In this document: piece by piece, positions 36,059 to 44,257 of the stretch
How the letters are laid out: each line of letters starts with the position of its first letter
Position numbering within the stretch: position 1 is the first letter of the stretch
Translations under genes and position numbers: made by a program
Assembly: GCA_030693705.1 (NCBI GenBank)
Contig: JAUYAB010000088.1
Coordinates: 1-50,708 of the forward strand
Direction: 5' to 3'
From: Ignavibacteria bacterium
Lineage (GTDB): Bacteria > Bacteroidota > Ignavibacteria > Ignavibacteriales > Ignavibacteriaceae
DNA: 50,708 nucleotides
The notes under the pieces: generated by a model
The model's database searches: none
What the model saw: only the letters and a program-made list of their open reading frames with translations
What the model was told of the DNA's origin: nothing

Positions 36059-37036
36059 CTATACATTATATATATTTGTTTTGTATGCTTCAATATTTAT
36101 TTTCAACCATTCGATTGTATCGGCTAATCCACTATCCAAATCGTAATCGGGATTCCAATTTGTATTTGTTATCAGTTTATTATTATCGCAGAATAATCTT
36201 TCTACTTCACTATTTTCCGGGCGTACTCTCTGCTCCTCGGTTACAATTTCTAAATCAACGTGTAATAATCGAGCAATTTTGTTAACTAAATCGCCTACCG
36301 TGATCTCATTTTTCATCCCGATATTTGTCACTTCACCGAAGAGTTTATTACATCTGTAAATTTCTAAAAAACCCTTACAAGTATCCTTTACAAACGTTAG
36401 ATCTCTAGTTGGACTAAGATTTCCAAGTTTAATGGTTTTCTTGCCTGAAAGGATTTGTGAAATAACAGTCGGGATAATTGCTCGTGCTGATTGCCTTGGA
36501 CCGTAGGTATTAAATGGTCTTACAATTTTAACCGGCAAATTAAATGAGCGATAATAACTTATAGTTAATTGGTCAGCAGATATTTTTGATGCAGAATAAG
36601 GCGATTGTCCTACCATTGGATGTTTTTCATCAATTGGGACATACTGAGCTGTTCCATATGTTTCACTAGTAGAAGTAACTAAAACTTGTTCAATTCCCAA
36701 TTCTTTTGAAGCTTGTAAAACATTATAAGTACCCGTTATATTTGTTTCAATATACGCCTTTGGTGAAACATAAGAATAAGGAATTCCAATTAATGCAGCT
36801 AAATGAAAAACAGCATTACACTCTTGCAATGCATTATAAACCGAATCATAATCTCTAATATCACCGCTAATTACCTCAATCTTATCTTTTACCTCAGAAT
36901 TTTCAAGCCATCCCCAATTGTTTTTTGAATTATAGTGAACAAAAGCTTTAACATCAAAACCTTCTTTAACCAATAGCTCTGTTAGATGCGATCCTATAAA
37001 TCCACCTGCACCTGTAATTAATATTTTTTTATTCAT
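36059..37036 (-). CDS. NDP-GlcNAc 4,6-dehydratase, LegB-like
   Basis: 325 residues, extended SDR. ITGAGGFIGSHLTELLVKEG, HLAALIGIPYSYVSPKAYI, TSTSETYGTAQYVPIDEKHP, SPYSASKISADQL and RPFNTYGPRQSARAIIP are near-identical in pattern to Campylobacter LegB. That enzyme dehydrates GDP-GlcNAc in the legionaminic acid pathway. The partner genes present are a C4-type aminotransferase and a PtmE-like nucleotidyltransferase. LegG and LegI are not seen, so the pathway likely stops at an NDP-4-amino-6-deoxy-HexNAc here, or is completed elsewhere. Confidence 0.82.
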   Translation of the reverse strand: MNKKILITGAGGFIGSHLTELLVKEGFDVKAFVHYNSKNNWGWLENSEVKDKIEVISGDIRDYDSVYNALQECNAVFHLAALIGIPYSYVSPKAYIETNITGTYNVLQASKELGIEQVLVTSTSETYGTAQYVPIDEKHPMVGQSPYSASKISADQLTISYYRSFNLPVKIVRPFNTYGPRQSARAIIPTVISQILSGKKTIKLGNLSPTRDLTFVKDTCKGFLEIYRCNKLFGEVTNIGMKNEITVGDLVNKIARLLHVDLEIVTEEQRVRPENSEVERLFCDNNKLITNTNWNPDYDLDSGLADTIEWLKINIEAYKTNIYNV

Positions 37037-37063
37037 TTTGTCTCTAAAATTAGTAATGCCTTT

Positions 37064-38425
37064 TTACTGAATCCCAATCGCGTGCGAATCAAAACCAATC
37101 TCTTCAATTTGTGAAAGATTAAGAATATTTCTTCCGTCAAACAAATGCGCCGGTTTTCTCATGCTATCATAGATTTTTTTGTAGTCTAAAGTCTTGTATA
37201 AGTTCCATTCCGTCATAATTGCAATAGCGTCAGCCTCTTTTGCAGCTTCGTATGGATCCTCAATATAATTAACTTTATCTCCGAATTCTGCCAGATCTAT
37301 CTTTGCGTTCTTCAATGCTTTCGGATCGGTAATAAAAACATTTGCGTGTTCTTCTAGTAACATTTTAGCAACGTAATAAGCCGGGGTTTCTCTCGTATCA
37401 CCGGTATCCGCCTTGAAAGCAAATCCAAATAAGACAATCTTTTTATTCGCAAGAGTATTGAACATCGTCACCAGCATTCTCTTGACAAAGCGTTTTTCTT
37501 GATACTCATTCATCTTAATTACATTTTCCCAATACTCTGCAACTTCGGTGAGTCCAAGCGTTTCGGAGATATAAACCAGATTAAGAATATCCTTCTTGAA
37601 ACATGAGCCGCCAAATCCTATTGAAGCGTTTAAGAATTTATTCCCGATTCTTGAGTCAGCGCCAATTGCACGGCTAATTTCTGTTACATCCGCTCCTGTT
37701 TTTTCGCACAAAGCAGAAATGGAGTTTATTGAGGATATCCTTTGGGCAAGAAAAGCATTCGCGACAAGTTTTGATAGTTCCGAACTCCAGACATTACTTC
37801 TAATTATTCTTTCATCCGGCACCCAGTTTTTATAAATATCAACGACAGTCTGACGTGCTTTGAACCCTTCTTCCGTTTCACGGGAACCGACTAATACTCT
37901 GTCGGGATTTTCCAGATCACGGATCGCTGTTCCCTCTGCTAAAAACTCAGGATTGGAAACCACCTCAAAGTGGATTCCCTTTTCATTGCTGTTCAGAATT
38001 TTTTCTAAAGCTTCGGCAGTGCGTACCGGGAGTGTGCTTTTTTCAACTATTATTTTTGCTGAGTTTGAAGCCGCTACAATTGCGTGAGCGGTTTTCTCAA
38101 GATATTGCAGATCAGAAGCTTTCCCTTTTCCCTCCCCAAATGTTTTTGTTGGAGTATTAACCGAGACAAAAATAATATCCGCTTCATCAATCTCTTTTAC
38201 AATATCGGTTGAGAAGAAAAGGTTTTTCCCGCGAGTTCGTTTAACAACATCCAACAATCCGGGTTCATAGATGGGTAACTCATCCGTCTGCCAGGCAGCT
38301 ATTTTCTCTTCGTTAATATCAACGATGGTTACTTTATATTGTGGACAGTGGTCTGCGATAACCGTCATGGTTGGTCCGCCTACATAGCCGGCGCCGATAC
38401 ACAATATTTTCTTTTGAAAATTCAA
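37064..38425 (-). CDS. ugd: UDP-glucose 6-dehydrogenase
   Basis: 453 residues. CIGAGYVGGPTMTVIADHCP is the NAD loop of the long, eukaryote-like UGDH branch. SKLVANAFLAQRISSINSIS and GFGGSCFKKDILNLVYI (catalytic Cys) follow, then FAFKADTGDTRETPA. It oxidises UDP-glucose to UDP-glucuronate. It is the first gene of the minus-strand locus. Translation starts at a TTG, with AAAGGA about 8 bases upstream and no usable ATG in frame. A UDP-GlcNAc dehydrogenase would have served the WbpB/D/E set better, so substrate preference is worth keeping open. Confidence 0.87.
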   Translation of the reverse strand: MNFQKKILCIGAGYVGGPTMTVIADHCPQYKVTIVDINEEKIAAWQTDELPIYEPGLLDVVKRTRGKNLFFSTDIVKEIDEADIIFVSVNTPTKTFGEGKGKASDLQYLEKTAHAIVAASNSAKIIVEKSTLPVRTAEALEKILNSNEKGIHFEVVSNPEFLAEGTAIRDLENPDRVLVGSRETEEGFKARQTVVDIYKNWVPDERIIRSNVWSSELSKLVANAFLAQRISSINSISALCEKTGADVTEISRAIGADSRIGNKFLNASIGFGGSCFKKDILNLVYISETLGLTEVAEYWENVIKMNEYQEKRFVKRMLVTMFNTLANKKIVLFGFAFKADTGDTRETPAYYVAKMLLEEHANVFITDPKALKNAKIDLAEFGDKVNYIEDPYEAAKEADAIAIMTEWNLYKTLDYKKIYDSMRKPAHLFDGRNILNLSQIEEIGFDSHAIGIQ

Positions 38426-38484
38426 ACAAATTCCTTTAATAATGATTACTGACCATTTACTCTGTTACACTCGTTACTTGGCAC

Positions 38485-38508
38485 TCTCCCGAGCGAAGTC
38501 GAGGGGCT
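38485..38508. repeat. 24-bp direct repeat, right copy
   Basis: Same orientation and 23 of 24 bases identical to 295-318. It lies 60 bases upstream of ugd, just outside the polysaccharide locus. Confidence 0.7.
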
Positions 38509-38510
38509 TA

Positions 38511-38936
38511 TCATAAGGCCGGACTTTCCTTTATAATTTTCAATACCAACGCCATGATTGTAAGATAACTTTTCAGCTTGCTATGTATCTCGTCAAAAAA
38601 TTCTTCTTTGTATATGTGACTTAATCTATTTCTGTCATCGAGTATGTTAATCAATAGTTCTTAGTTACTCTCTTCTACAGCTCCAACAAGAAAAAATTCC
38701 TTAAGTGATTCTCGAGGTGATTTTGCATCAATCCCATGATATTCGTACAGAAAATTTTTAATAATCTTCCACGTTAATTCTGTACAATATTCAAATTTTT
38801 GTATGCGTCCGTTTTTTATTGTATCAATAACTTCTTCTGAAAAACCTGATACGTCTATGATTAATGATATGTTAAATACTTTTAGAGCCTTTTCGTAAAC
38901 CTCTAATTAATACTTAAATCTTTGGCTTTGTTCCAT
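38511..38936 (-). pseudogene. Nucleotidyltransferase substrate-binding protein (HI0074-like), two in-frame stops
   Basis: From the ATG at 38,936 a single frame of 142 codons keeps phase to a TGA at 38,511, broken by TAA at 38,907-38,909 (codon 10) and TAA at 38,661-38,663 (codon 92). The reading is a full-length HI0074/HepT-type protein: LEVYEKALKVF, then RIQKFEYCTELTWKIIKNFL, LYEYHGIDAKSPRESLKEFF and ILDDRNRLSHIYKEE. The last block is the conserved DRN..SHxY motif. Each stop could come from one C-to-T change in a CAA codon. Its start overlaps the end of the nucleotidyltransferase frame by 34 bases, as in intact HI0073/HI0074-type pairs. Confidence 0.85.
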
Positions 38937-39222
38937 ATCTCAATTTCTCTTAATGCAATTTTCTTAAACTCTTTATCAACAGTCCCAAAATCTACTAAAT
39001 CTATGTGATAAGGGATGATTGACTCATCAAGAGCTTCTCTAATTTTACTGAATAATTTTTGTTCAATTTTTTATTGCTTATGAAGCCTACATCTATATCT
39101 GAACTATATCTAAAATTATTTTCGGCTCGCGAACCAAACAAAAAAAGTGTTACATCTTCTTTGTCTATAAAGCTTAAAATAATTTCACGAGTCAGTTCTA
39201 CGTATTTGTTTTTCAGGTTCAT
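38903..39222 (-). pseudogene. MntA-like nucleotidyltransferase with a one-base frameshift
   Basis: The first part has LFLFGSRAENNFRYSSDIDVGF, the GSxA..SDxDxG signature of minimal nucleotidyltransferases. At a run of five T (A on the coding strand, 39,056-39,060) the frame is lost. One added A restores NKKLFSKIREALDESIIPYH, then IDLVDFGTVDKEFKKIALRE, a complete family C-terminus ending at a TAG at 38,903. The span is 320 bases, one short of a multiple of three. As it stands, a 73-residue fragment would be made (39,001-39,222). Confidence 0.85.
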
Positions 39223-39263
39223 CTTAAAATTACTAGTGGATTGTAAAGTTCAGTTAGATTTTG

Positions 39264-39307
39264 CCTGCCTACCGGTTTACCCGCCTCTTGCTGTCTGGCG
39301 AGGCAGG
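39264..39307. repeat. Imperfect stem-loop repeat
   Basis: CCTGCCT (39,264-39,270) pairs with AGGCAGG (39,301-39,307), and an inner CGCC (39,282-39,285) pairs with GGCG (39,297-39,300). Such G+C-rich hairpins in an AT-rich gap look like a REP-type dispersed element. The gap from 39,223 to 39,611 otherwise holds no gene. Confidence 0.45.
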
Positions 39308-39440
39308 TAGGTTTATTGTGTAAAGTCTGTTCGCCGCATGCGGAGCCCCCTAATCTTCCACCTATTCTGCGTCCTTTGTGGTGTGAGATGATATTTTATT
39401 TAAGAGTTCTTCTTTGTAGTTCATGGGTTAGGCGGTAGTT

Positions 39441-39592
39441 GTGTATGGTTTTATGTATAAATTAAAAAGTGAGCCATAGTAACACGTAGCGGGTTACGGG
39501 TAACTAGTCATTTATGTTCAACTGTTAAATATATGAATTTGATCTGTTTAGTTGTTGATCCGCCTTAAGCGGAGATTAATTGTTGAGTTGTG
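39441..39592. repeat. Diverged ~150-bp intergenic repeat, copy A
   Basis: Shares a series of blocks in the same order with 40,441-40,608: GTGTAT, AAATTAAAAA(g/a)TGAG, a G+C-rich GTAAC/ACGCGT tract, AGTCATTT, then GTTGTTGATC(c/t)GCC..GCGGAG..TTAATTGTT. The last part can form a hairpin (CCGCCttaaGCGG). Confidence 0.55.
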
Positions 39593-39611
39593 AAGTCGTT
39601 AATTAAAATGT

Positions 39612-39824
39612 TTAATGAGCATGTTTAGGATTATAGAACTGGGCTTGAATATTCCACACTTTTTTGTTGCTCTTTTTTTTGTCTTTACGGCTGAGGATAA
39701 ATTCATTCTTGATTTTTTGAAGTTCGATAATAATCATTACCTTCTCCTCATAGGACATTTTTGCTTTCTTCTTATGATAAGCAATTTTGGAATCTGCAAC
39801 ATGTAAAAGGTAGTTTTTATCCAT
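39612..39824 (-). CDS. Small charged protein paired with a nucleotidyltransferase
   Basis: About 70 residues, rich in Lys and Glu, with YLLHVADSKIAYHKKKAKMS and YEEKVMIIIELQKIKNEFIL, which suggests two helices, and a basic tail. Its start overlaps the end of the frameshifted nucleotidyltransferase gene, so the two form an operon like other two-gene modules nearby. It is probably the partner (antitoxin-like) protein. An ATG four codons earlier, at 39,836, is the alternative start. I do not recognise a named family. Confidence 0.6.
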   Translation of the reverse strand: MDKNYLLHVADSKIAYHKKKAKMSYEEKVMIIIELQKIKNEFILSRKDKKKSNKKVWNIQAQFYNPKHAH

Positions 39825-40325
39825 TCTTATCACCATAGGATTTTTTATACGTTTCTTCTAAACTGAATCGTTTTACAAGCTCAAAAAATTTTACTTTATT
39901 AAACTCCGCTTCAATAAAAAATTTGGCAAGTCTTTCTTTATCAGTTATCCTCCCCGTCTGCAACATAATAGCCATTACATATTCTGCGCTCAAAATAAAA
40001 GTCCGTTCATTAAAGATAGTAATTCCAACACAATTCTGTAACGCCTCTTCAACTAATTCGTTATAAGCTAACAAAAACTGAACCGGCATCCCCTCAATGA
40101 TGATGTGCTCCCCTTCTGTCTTATAGTCATTCTCATCTGCCCAAGTATAAATTGGTGATAAAGGATTTAAATTATTTTCTTCACCGGAAATGTGGACAAT
40201 CAAATCCAGGTCGTACGTAACTGATGGTTCTATATAATAGAATTGAGCCATCCCCCGGCAATAGCATAGGCATTAATAATATTCTTTTCTACTAGTTCAT
40301 TTATTTTTTGTAATGTCTTTTGCAT
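39817..40325 (-). pseudogene. Nucleotidyltransferase with a one-base deletion in a G run
   Basis: The intended ATG at 40,325 begins MQKTLQKINELVEKN, then INAYAIAGG, and the frame breaks at five C (G on the coding strand, 40,252-40,256). One more G would join AGG to MAQFYYIEPSVTYDLDLIVH. After that come SPIYTWADENDYKTEGEHII, IEGMPVQFLLAYNELVEEAL and IMLQTGRITDKERLAKFFIE, blocks of a recognised nucleotidyltransferase family. The span is 509 bases, one short of a multiple of three. A 144-residue product from the internal ATG at 40,251 remains possible but would lack the GG loop. Confidence 0.8.
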
Positions 40326-40440
40326 ATTAATATTTAAAAACTTTTTTAAATATTACTCAGTGGTAATTAAATAATTCATCTTACGCGATGTTGAGGGACA
40401 TTCTCTCCCAAAGTCTCACATTCTCATGAGTTGTGGAGTC

Positions 40441-40608
40441 GTGTATTTGTGTATAGTGTTAAGTAAAAAGGGAATAAATTAGAAATTAAAAAATGAGACA
40501 GAGTGACGCGTGACGCGTAACGAGTAACGAGTCATTTGGATCAAGCGTTATGCAAACGAATATGCATGTTGAGTTGTTGATCTGCCTTTGGCGGAGTTTA
40601 ATTGTTTA
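40441..40608. repeat. Diverged ~150-bp intergenic repeat, copy B
   Basis: Second copy of the unit at 39,441-39,592, about 1,000 bases away in direct orientation and again next to a nucleotidyltransferase module. This copy has a local run of ACGCGT and GTAACGA units. The gap from 40,326 to 40,626 holds no gene. Confidence 0.55.
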
Positions 40609-40626
40609 TAAAAAGTCTAAAGTGCA

Positions 40627-41100
40627 CTAAATTAATTTTTTAGTGTTCAAATAATTAACAATATCATTTAGGTATTTTTCGAGATCAGATTTTTTAGAGA
40701 TGATCAAGTTGATCTTTTCAGCGGCTTCATGTTCATCTTCTTCATAGTCGTAAGCAAGTTCATTTCTTATGTCACGAAATTCTTTCCATACCTCGTAATT
40801 TTCAATAATTCCAAGCTGTTCCATTCTGTTAAAAATGTCGATTGCTGATTTGTCGGTAACCTCTTCACCTAATTCTGTAAGGACGGATTTAAAAAGTTTA
40901 TTCCCGATTGCGTCTTGTAATTTCGAAAAACGAAAAATATACTGATCAATATGCTCTACTTCTTGATCATCTAATTTAAAGACCCTGTCGGGAGTTATGG
41001 GTAAAGAGGACTGGAGTTTTCGATAAGCGCTGTTCATCCAAAAAGCATGTTTTGAACATTCGTTAAGAAGTGATTTGAGAATAGGAGTATTACTTTTCAA
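40627..41100 (-). CDS. HEPN-like partner protein of a nucleotidyltransferase (active-site His replaced)
   Basis: 157 all-helical residues. The RNase-type HEPN motif is Rx4-6H. Here the expected RNELAH reads FRDIRNELAYDYEED, with Tyr in the His position. That suggests weak or lost RNase activity, or a non-catalytic binding role. It follows the MNT gene with a four-base overlap, in the MNT-then-HEPN order of MntA-HepT-like modules, where the nucleotidyltransferase modifies and silences the HEPN toxin. This is the only one of the three neighbouring modules whose two frames are both open. Confidence 0.75.
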   Translation of the reverse strand: MKSNTPILKSLLNECSKHAFWMNSAYRKLQSSLPITPDRVFKLDDQEVEHIDQYIFRFSKLQDAIGNKLFKSVLTELGEEVTDKSAIDIFNRMEQLGIIENYEVWKEFRDIRNELAYDYEEDEHEAAEKINLIISKKSDLEKYLNDIVNYLNTKKLI

Positions 41101-41390
41101 AGAGCAATTCCTTCGTTTTTCGCAATTTCGTCTATGTATCTTTTTGACCCCGATCGTTTTATAACGATATCTATCTTCTGCTCTCCTAAAACTTTGTGCA
41201 GCATAGCCAACATTCCAAGTTTCCTTTTCAAAAGGTCTTCACTCACCTCTGTTTCAACATACAGATCAATATCTCCCCCCTTTTGGGAATCATCTGCTCT
41301 GGATCCAAAAAGATAAACTTTTGTGCCCTCATTAAAATGTTTTATTGCAGCTTCTTTTATGGTTGCAGCGGATTTATTAGATAAACGCAT
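41097..41390 (-). CDS. MntA-like minimal nucleotidyltransferase
   Basis: 97 residues. VYLFGSRADDSQKGGDIDLYVE carries the GSRA loop and the two metal-binding Asp residues (GGDIDLYV), and EQKIDIVIKRSG gives the third acidic position. Length and motif match MNT antitoxins, which add AMP to HEPN toxins. It is the first gene of a two-gene operon that overlaps the HEPN gene by four bases. Confidence 0.83.
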   Translation of the reverse strand: MRLSNKSAATIKEAAIKHFNEGTKVYLFGSRADDSQKGGDIDLYVETEVSEDLLKRKLGMLAMLHKVLGEQKIDIVIKRSGSKRYIDEIAKNEGIAL

Positions 41391-42140
41391 GGTTATATTT
41401 GAATTCAGTGAGGGTAACTTTTTATAGATACTAATCGATTATAAGGAACTTTTAACCGCATTTGTCACTGGAAATGTTTGCTTGTTTTTTCTTGTTTCGG
41501 GTTTTTTTCAAAACTGATTTCCGCACAACTGATCTTCCGCGGACTACTTATTACCGAAAGCTGATAACTTTTTTTCACAGCTTCGCCACGTCAGTCACAT
41601 TGACTAAAATATGCCCTCATTTTAAATTGTTAATTTAATCAAATCTTTATAAAAATTAATGCTGCGAATATACCCTTATCACAACTCAGCATTCATAACA
41701 CAAATGTGTTAATTTCCCAAATTCAAAGTTCATTATTAATTGGAACTTTGCTTAGACATGTGTTAGTACTTCTAGAAATTACTTAAAACAAAATATTTAA
41801 AATACCTCACAACGAATACATCGTCAAAAAAATCATCTTTACATTAACCGCAAATCTTCCCGTTACATACCCAATAATTTCTAAAATCAACATCGTAAAG
41901 ATAGAAAAAATTCGCATTTACGAAAATGATTTTAGGGCCGAATGTGATTCTTAACATAAATTTAATAAACCAAGTTTTTCTCAAGCATCTCCCAGTCTCA
42001 AATTCACAAAGTTCCACCGGTTTACTATCTCATGGTTCCAAAGCCTAAACTTTGCTTTCAACCGTTCATCGTTTTCGCATAAGCCGATCCTTGCATAAAT
42101 CGATATAAGAAAAGTAACTAACAACAAACAAGGAGTTACT
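41391..42140. other. Gene-free region at the left side of the mobile element
   Basis: About 750 bases, AT-rich, with no convincing ORF on either strand. Transcription diverges here, the minus-strand MNT gene to the left and plus-strand element genes to the right, so promoters for both should lie in it. The left end of the integrated element may also be here, though I could not find a matching direct repeat near the integrase. Confidence 0.4.
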
Positions 42141-42218
42141 ATGTCATTCACCATCGGCTGCGATCCTCCGCATGCGAATAGTTTTTTATTATTTATTGGT
42201 ATAAGAATTCTGGAGTAG
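42141..42218 (+). CDS. Possible 25-residue leader peptide
   Basis: ATG with a very good ribosome site (AAGGAG, 6 bases upstream), opening MSFTIGCDPPHANSF and ending in a hydrophobic segment before TAG. The leader before it (ACTAACAACAAACAAGGAG) resembles those in front of the element's large genes. It could be a leader peptide or the remains of a longer gene. No homologue is known to me. Confidence 0.35.
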   Translation: MSFTIGCDPPHANSFLLFIGIRILE

Positions 42219-42327
42219 GAAGTACTTTCTATTCCTTCAGTAAAAATCCTCCCATAAACCCACGACCCTACTCACCTAACAACCGCGTATCATTGTTTAT
42301 AATTTCATTAACGATCGGAGATCCATT

Positions 42328-42885
42328 ATGGAATGGCAAGAGTTATATCCAATTGTAAAGGACCAAAGCTACTGGTCGGTGCTGCGTTACGATTCAAGAA
42401 GAGCAGACAAGCAGCAAGAATTAATCTGTCAAGCATTTCAGCTTTACAAGACTAAGGTTGAAAAAGGACTGCCGATCAACAAAAACGAATTCAAACAATT
42501 TATTTCCAAGAGAAGTCGCGAAGTTGATTTCAGATCTATCTGTCCCAAAGGCACTGGTGGAACGAGCTCCCTTGATCCGCTTAGTTTTGTTAATCGTCGT
42601 TCGACATCACCTATCACTGTTGTTGAGTTTTCGGAATGGATGAATGTTACTCCCAAAACAAAAGAGAATGTCGAAGCAAACGTAGTCTTCAGCATGGACT
42701 ATAACGACTGGTTGCAAAAACTAAGTGATGCACACAAACAAATACTTGAGTACCTTATTCAAGGATTCACAGCCCCCAAGATTGCTTCAATAGTGAAAGA
42801 AAGCGTCACCAAAGTCAGAACGATAATCAAAGACTTACAGAAACTCTTCGTACAATTCTTCAGGGTACAACCACCGCATGCTTGA
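42328..42885 (+). CDS. Sigma-like helix-turn-helix protein
   Basis: 185 residues. The N-terminal half (QQELICQAFQLYKTKVEKGL, then NEFKQFISKRSREVDFR) resembles region 2 of small sigma-like proteins found on mobile elements. The C-terminal segment SDAHKQILEYLIQGFTAPKI, then ASIVKESVTKVRTIIKDLQK, is a sigma region 4-type HTH that would contact DNA. It could direct transcription of the element's own genes, which share conserved leaders. The start ATG has GGAGATCC about 10 bases upstream. The family assignment is tentative. Confidence 0.6.
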   Translation: MEWQELYPIVKDQSYWSVLRYDSRRADKQQELICQAFQLYKTKVEKGLPINKNEFKQFISKRSREVDFRSICPKGTGGTSSLDPLSFVNRRSTSPITVVEFSEWMNVTPKTKENVEANVVFSMDYNDWLQKLSDAHKQILEYLIQGFTAPKIASIVKESVTKVRTIIKDLQKLFVQFFRVQPPHA

Positions 42886-43113
42886 ACTTTTACAGTTGCC
42901 GACGAAGAGCTTAATGCTTTTCGTTATATTAAATTTTGATTCCATTGCTTCATTGGGAGCCGGGAGGCTTGCTGCATCATACTTTGGCCACGCAGCCTTT
43001 GTTGATTTAATATTCCCTATTTTAATAAAACTAACATTTCTATCGTAGAAACTGATGGTCAGTTTCTCGCGTGTTATCGTGATCAAGAAAACGAGATAAC
43101 GCGTTATTTCAAC
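42886..43113 (+). other. Broken coding sequence between the sigma-like gene and the ATPase
   Basis: Coding-like peptides occur in different frames: TVADEELNAFRYIKF before a TGA (same frame as the flanking genes), SLGAGRLAASYFGHAAFVDL in the next frame, then FNKTNISIVETDGQFLACYR, open from 43,006 and running directly into the ATPase frame. Either the ATPase once began upstream and has been frameshifted, or a small gene has decayed here. Confidence 0.4.
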
Positions 43114-44241
43114 TTGGAAGGAAAAGAAGTGGAACTGACTTCAACTGAGCCAGTCGTTCAGGATGGCAACTCTGAGTTCTCCTTTGAAAAAGTATCTCCT
43201 CAATCAGATATCATCGAAGAAGTAGCCTCACATATAAAAAAGTGTGTCTACCTCAAAAATGAGGAGGAATATTTTGTTATCGCACTTCTGATAATTCTCT
43301 CATATTGTGTTGATCTATTTAACCGCGTCCCCTACTTGTCGCTGCAAGGCTTGAAAGGAACCGGGAAAACCACGCTAATGACAGTCATGAAATCATTCGT
43401 CTATCGCCCTGTCTTCTTCTCCGATGCTTCGATGGCTGCGCTTTTCCGTATCATAAATGAATTAAGCCCTACTTTGTTTATTGATGAGGTTGAAAATCTC
43501 AAAAAAAGAAGTGGTTCGAACAACCAAATTTTTGAGGTCCTCAATTCAGGGTATCAGAAAGACGGTGTTGTCGCAAGGGTGGATCCCAAAAAGAGAGTGG
43601 TCAAGTTCAAGACGTATGGATTCAAGATCCTTGCGGGAATAAATTCTCTCTTTGGACCGCTTCTGGATAGATGTATCCTCATCAATCTTGAGCAGCCACC
43701 GCAAGATTTCGTGCCCGAGCCTCTGCCTACTGACGCGGCTACGATTAGTAATAACATTCTTTTTAGTTTGATGCAATCATCCGCAGATATTAAAAAGTTA
43801 ATCGTTGATCCGAAGGAATTGAAAATTAATGCTAAGATCAGATTGCGGGAATTCGATAAATGGTTTCCCATTCTCGTTCTCGCAAAAGTATTCAGCAGCA
43901 AAAAGAAAGATTATTTTTCCATTGTCGAGAAGTATGCAGTTTCTAATGTGGATCAGCATGAACTGGAGAATACTAGAACACCGGAAAATATGTGCAAGGC
44001 AATCCTAAAAGACTTCTTAATGGATAATCATGCTAAGGCGAAAGTCGTCGATCAGAACTCGTTCTATTTCAAAACAGACGTGATTCAGAAAGCCATTGAA
44101 ACGGATGATCTTAACAATACCTACAGAAGCAAAGCGGACTTTACGCTGACTCTGAAAAAAATCGGAGTGGAAACGGATAGAAGAAGATTTGGGAAATGGC
44201 CAGAAACCTTATACAAAGTCCCAAAATCACTTCTTATTTAA
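43114..44241 (+). CDS. P-loop ATPase of a mobile element (DUF3631-like)
   Basis: 375 residues from a TTG start. Walker A is GLKGTGKTTLM (79-89), Walker B is PTLFIDEVENL (119-129), and an alpha-helical insert and FGPLLDRCILINLE (arginine-finger region) follow. The pattern (a Ser/Ala/Ala-Leu-Phe-Arg segment between the Walker motifs, then LNSGYQKDG) fits DUF3631-type ATPases of conjugative and phage-like elements, which probably act in DNA replication. No ATG occurs before Walker A. The frame stays open back to 43,006, so the true start may be further upstream and the present 5' end damaged. Confidence 0.65.
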   Translation: MEGKEVELTSTEPVVQDGNSEFSFEKVSPQSDIIEEVASHIKKCVYLKNEEEYFVIALLIILSYCVDLFNRVPYLSLQGLKGTGKTTLMTVMKSFVYRPVFFSDASMAALFRIINELSPTLFIDEVENLKKRSGSNNQIFEVLNSGYQKDGVVARVDPKKRVVKFKTYGFKILAGINSLFGPLLDRCILINLEQPPQDFVPEPLPTDAATISNNILFSLMQSSADIKKLIVDPKELKINAKIRLREFDKWFPILVLAKVFSSKKKDYFSIVEKYAVSNVDQHELENTRTPENMCKAILKDFLMDNHAKAKVVDQNSFYFKTDVIQKAIETDDLNNTYRSKADFTLTLKKIGVETDRRRFGKWPETLYKVPKSLLI

Positions 44242-44257
44242 TCTCTAATACAAAAGG

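Noticed and set aside
40502-40535. Short repeating units (ACGCGT, GTAACGA) that look CRISPR-like
   Set aside because: The units are 6-8 bases and contiguous, with no spacers and no cas genes. It is a local low-complexity tract.
42835-43086. An 83-codon minus-strand ORF between the sigma-like and ATPase genes
   Set aside because: The plus strand in this gap carries coding-like peptides continuous with the flanking genes, and the minus-strand peptide shows no family pattern.
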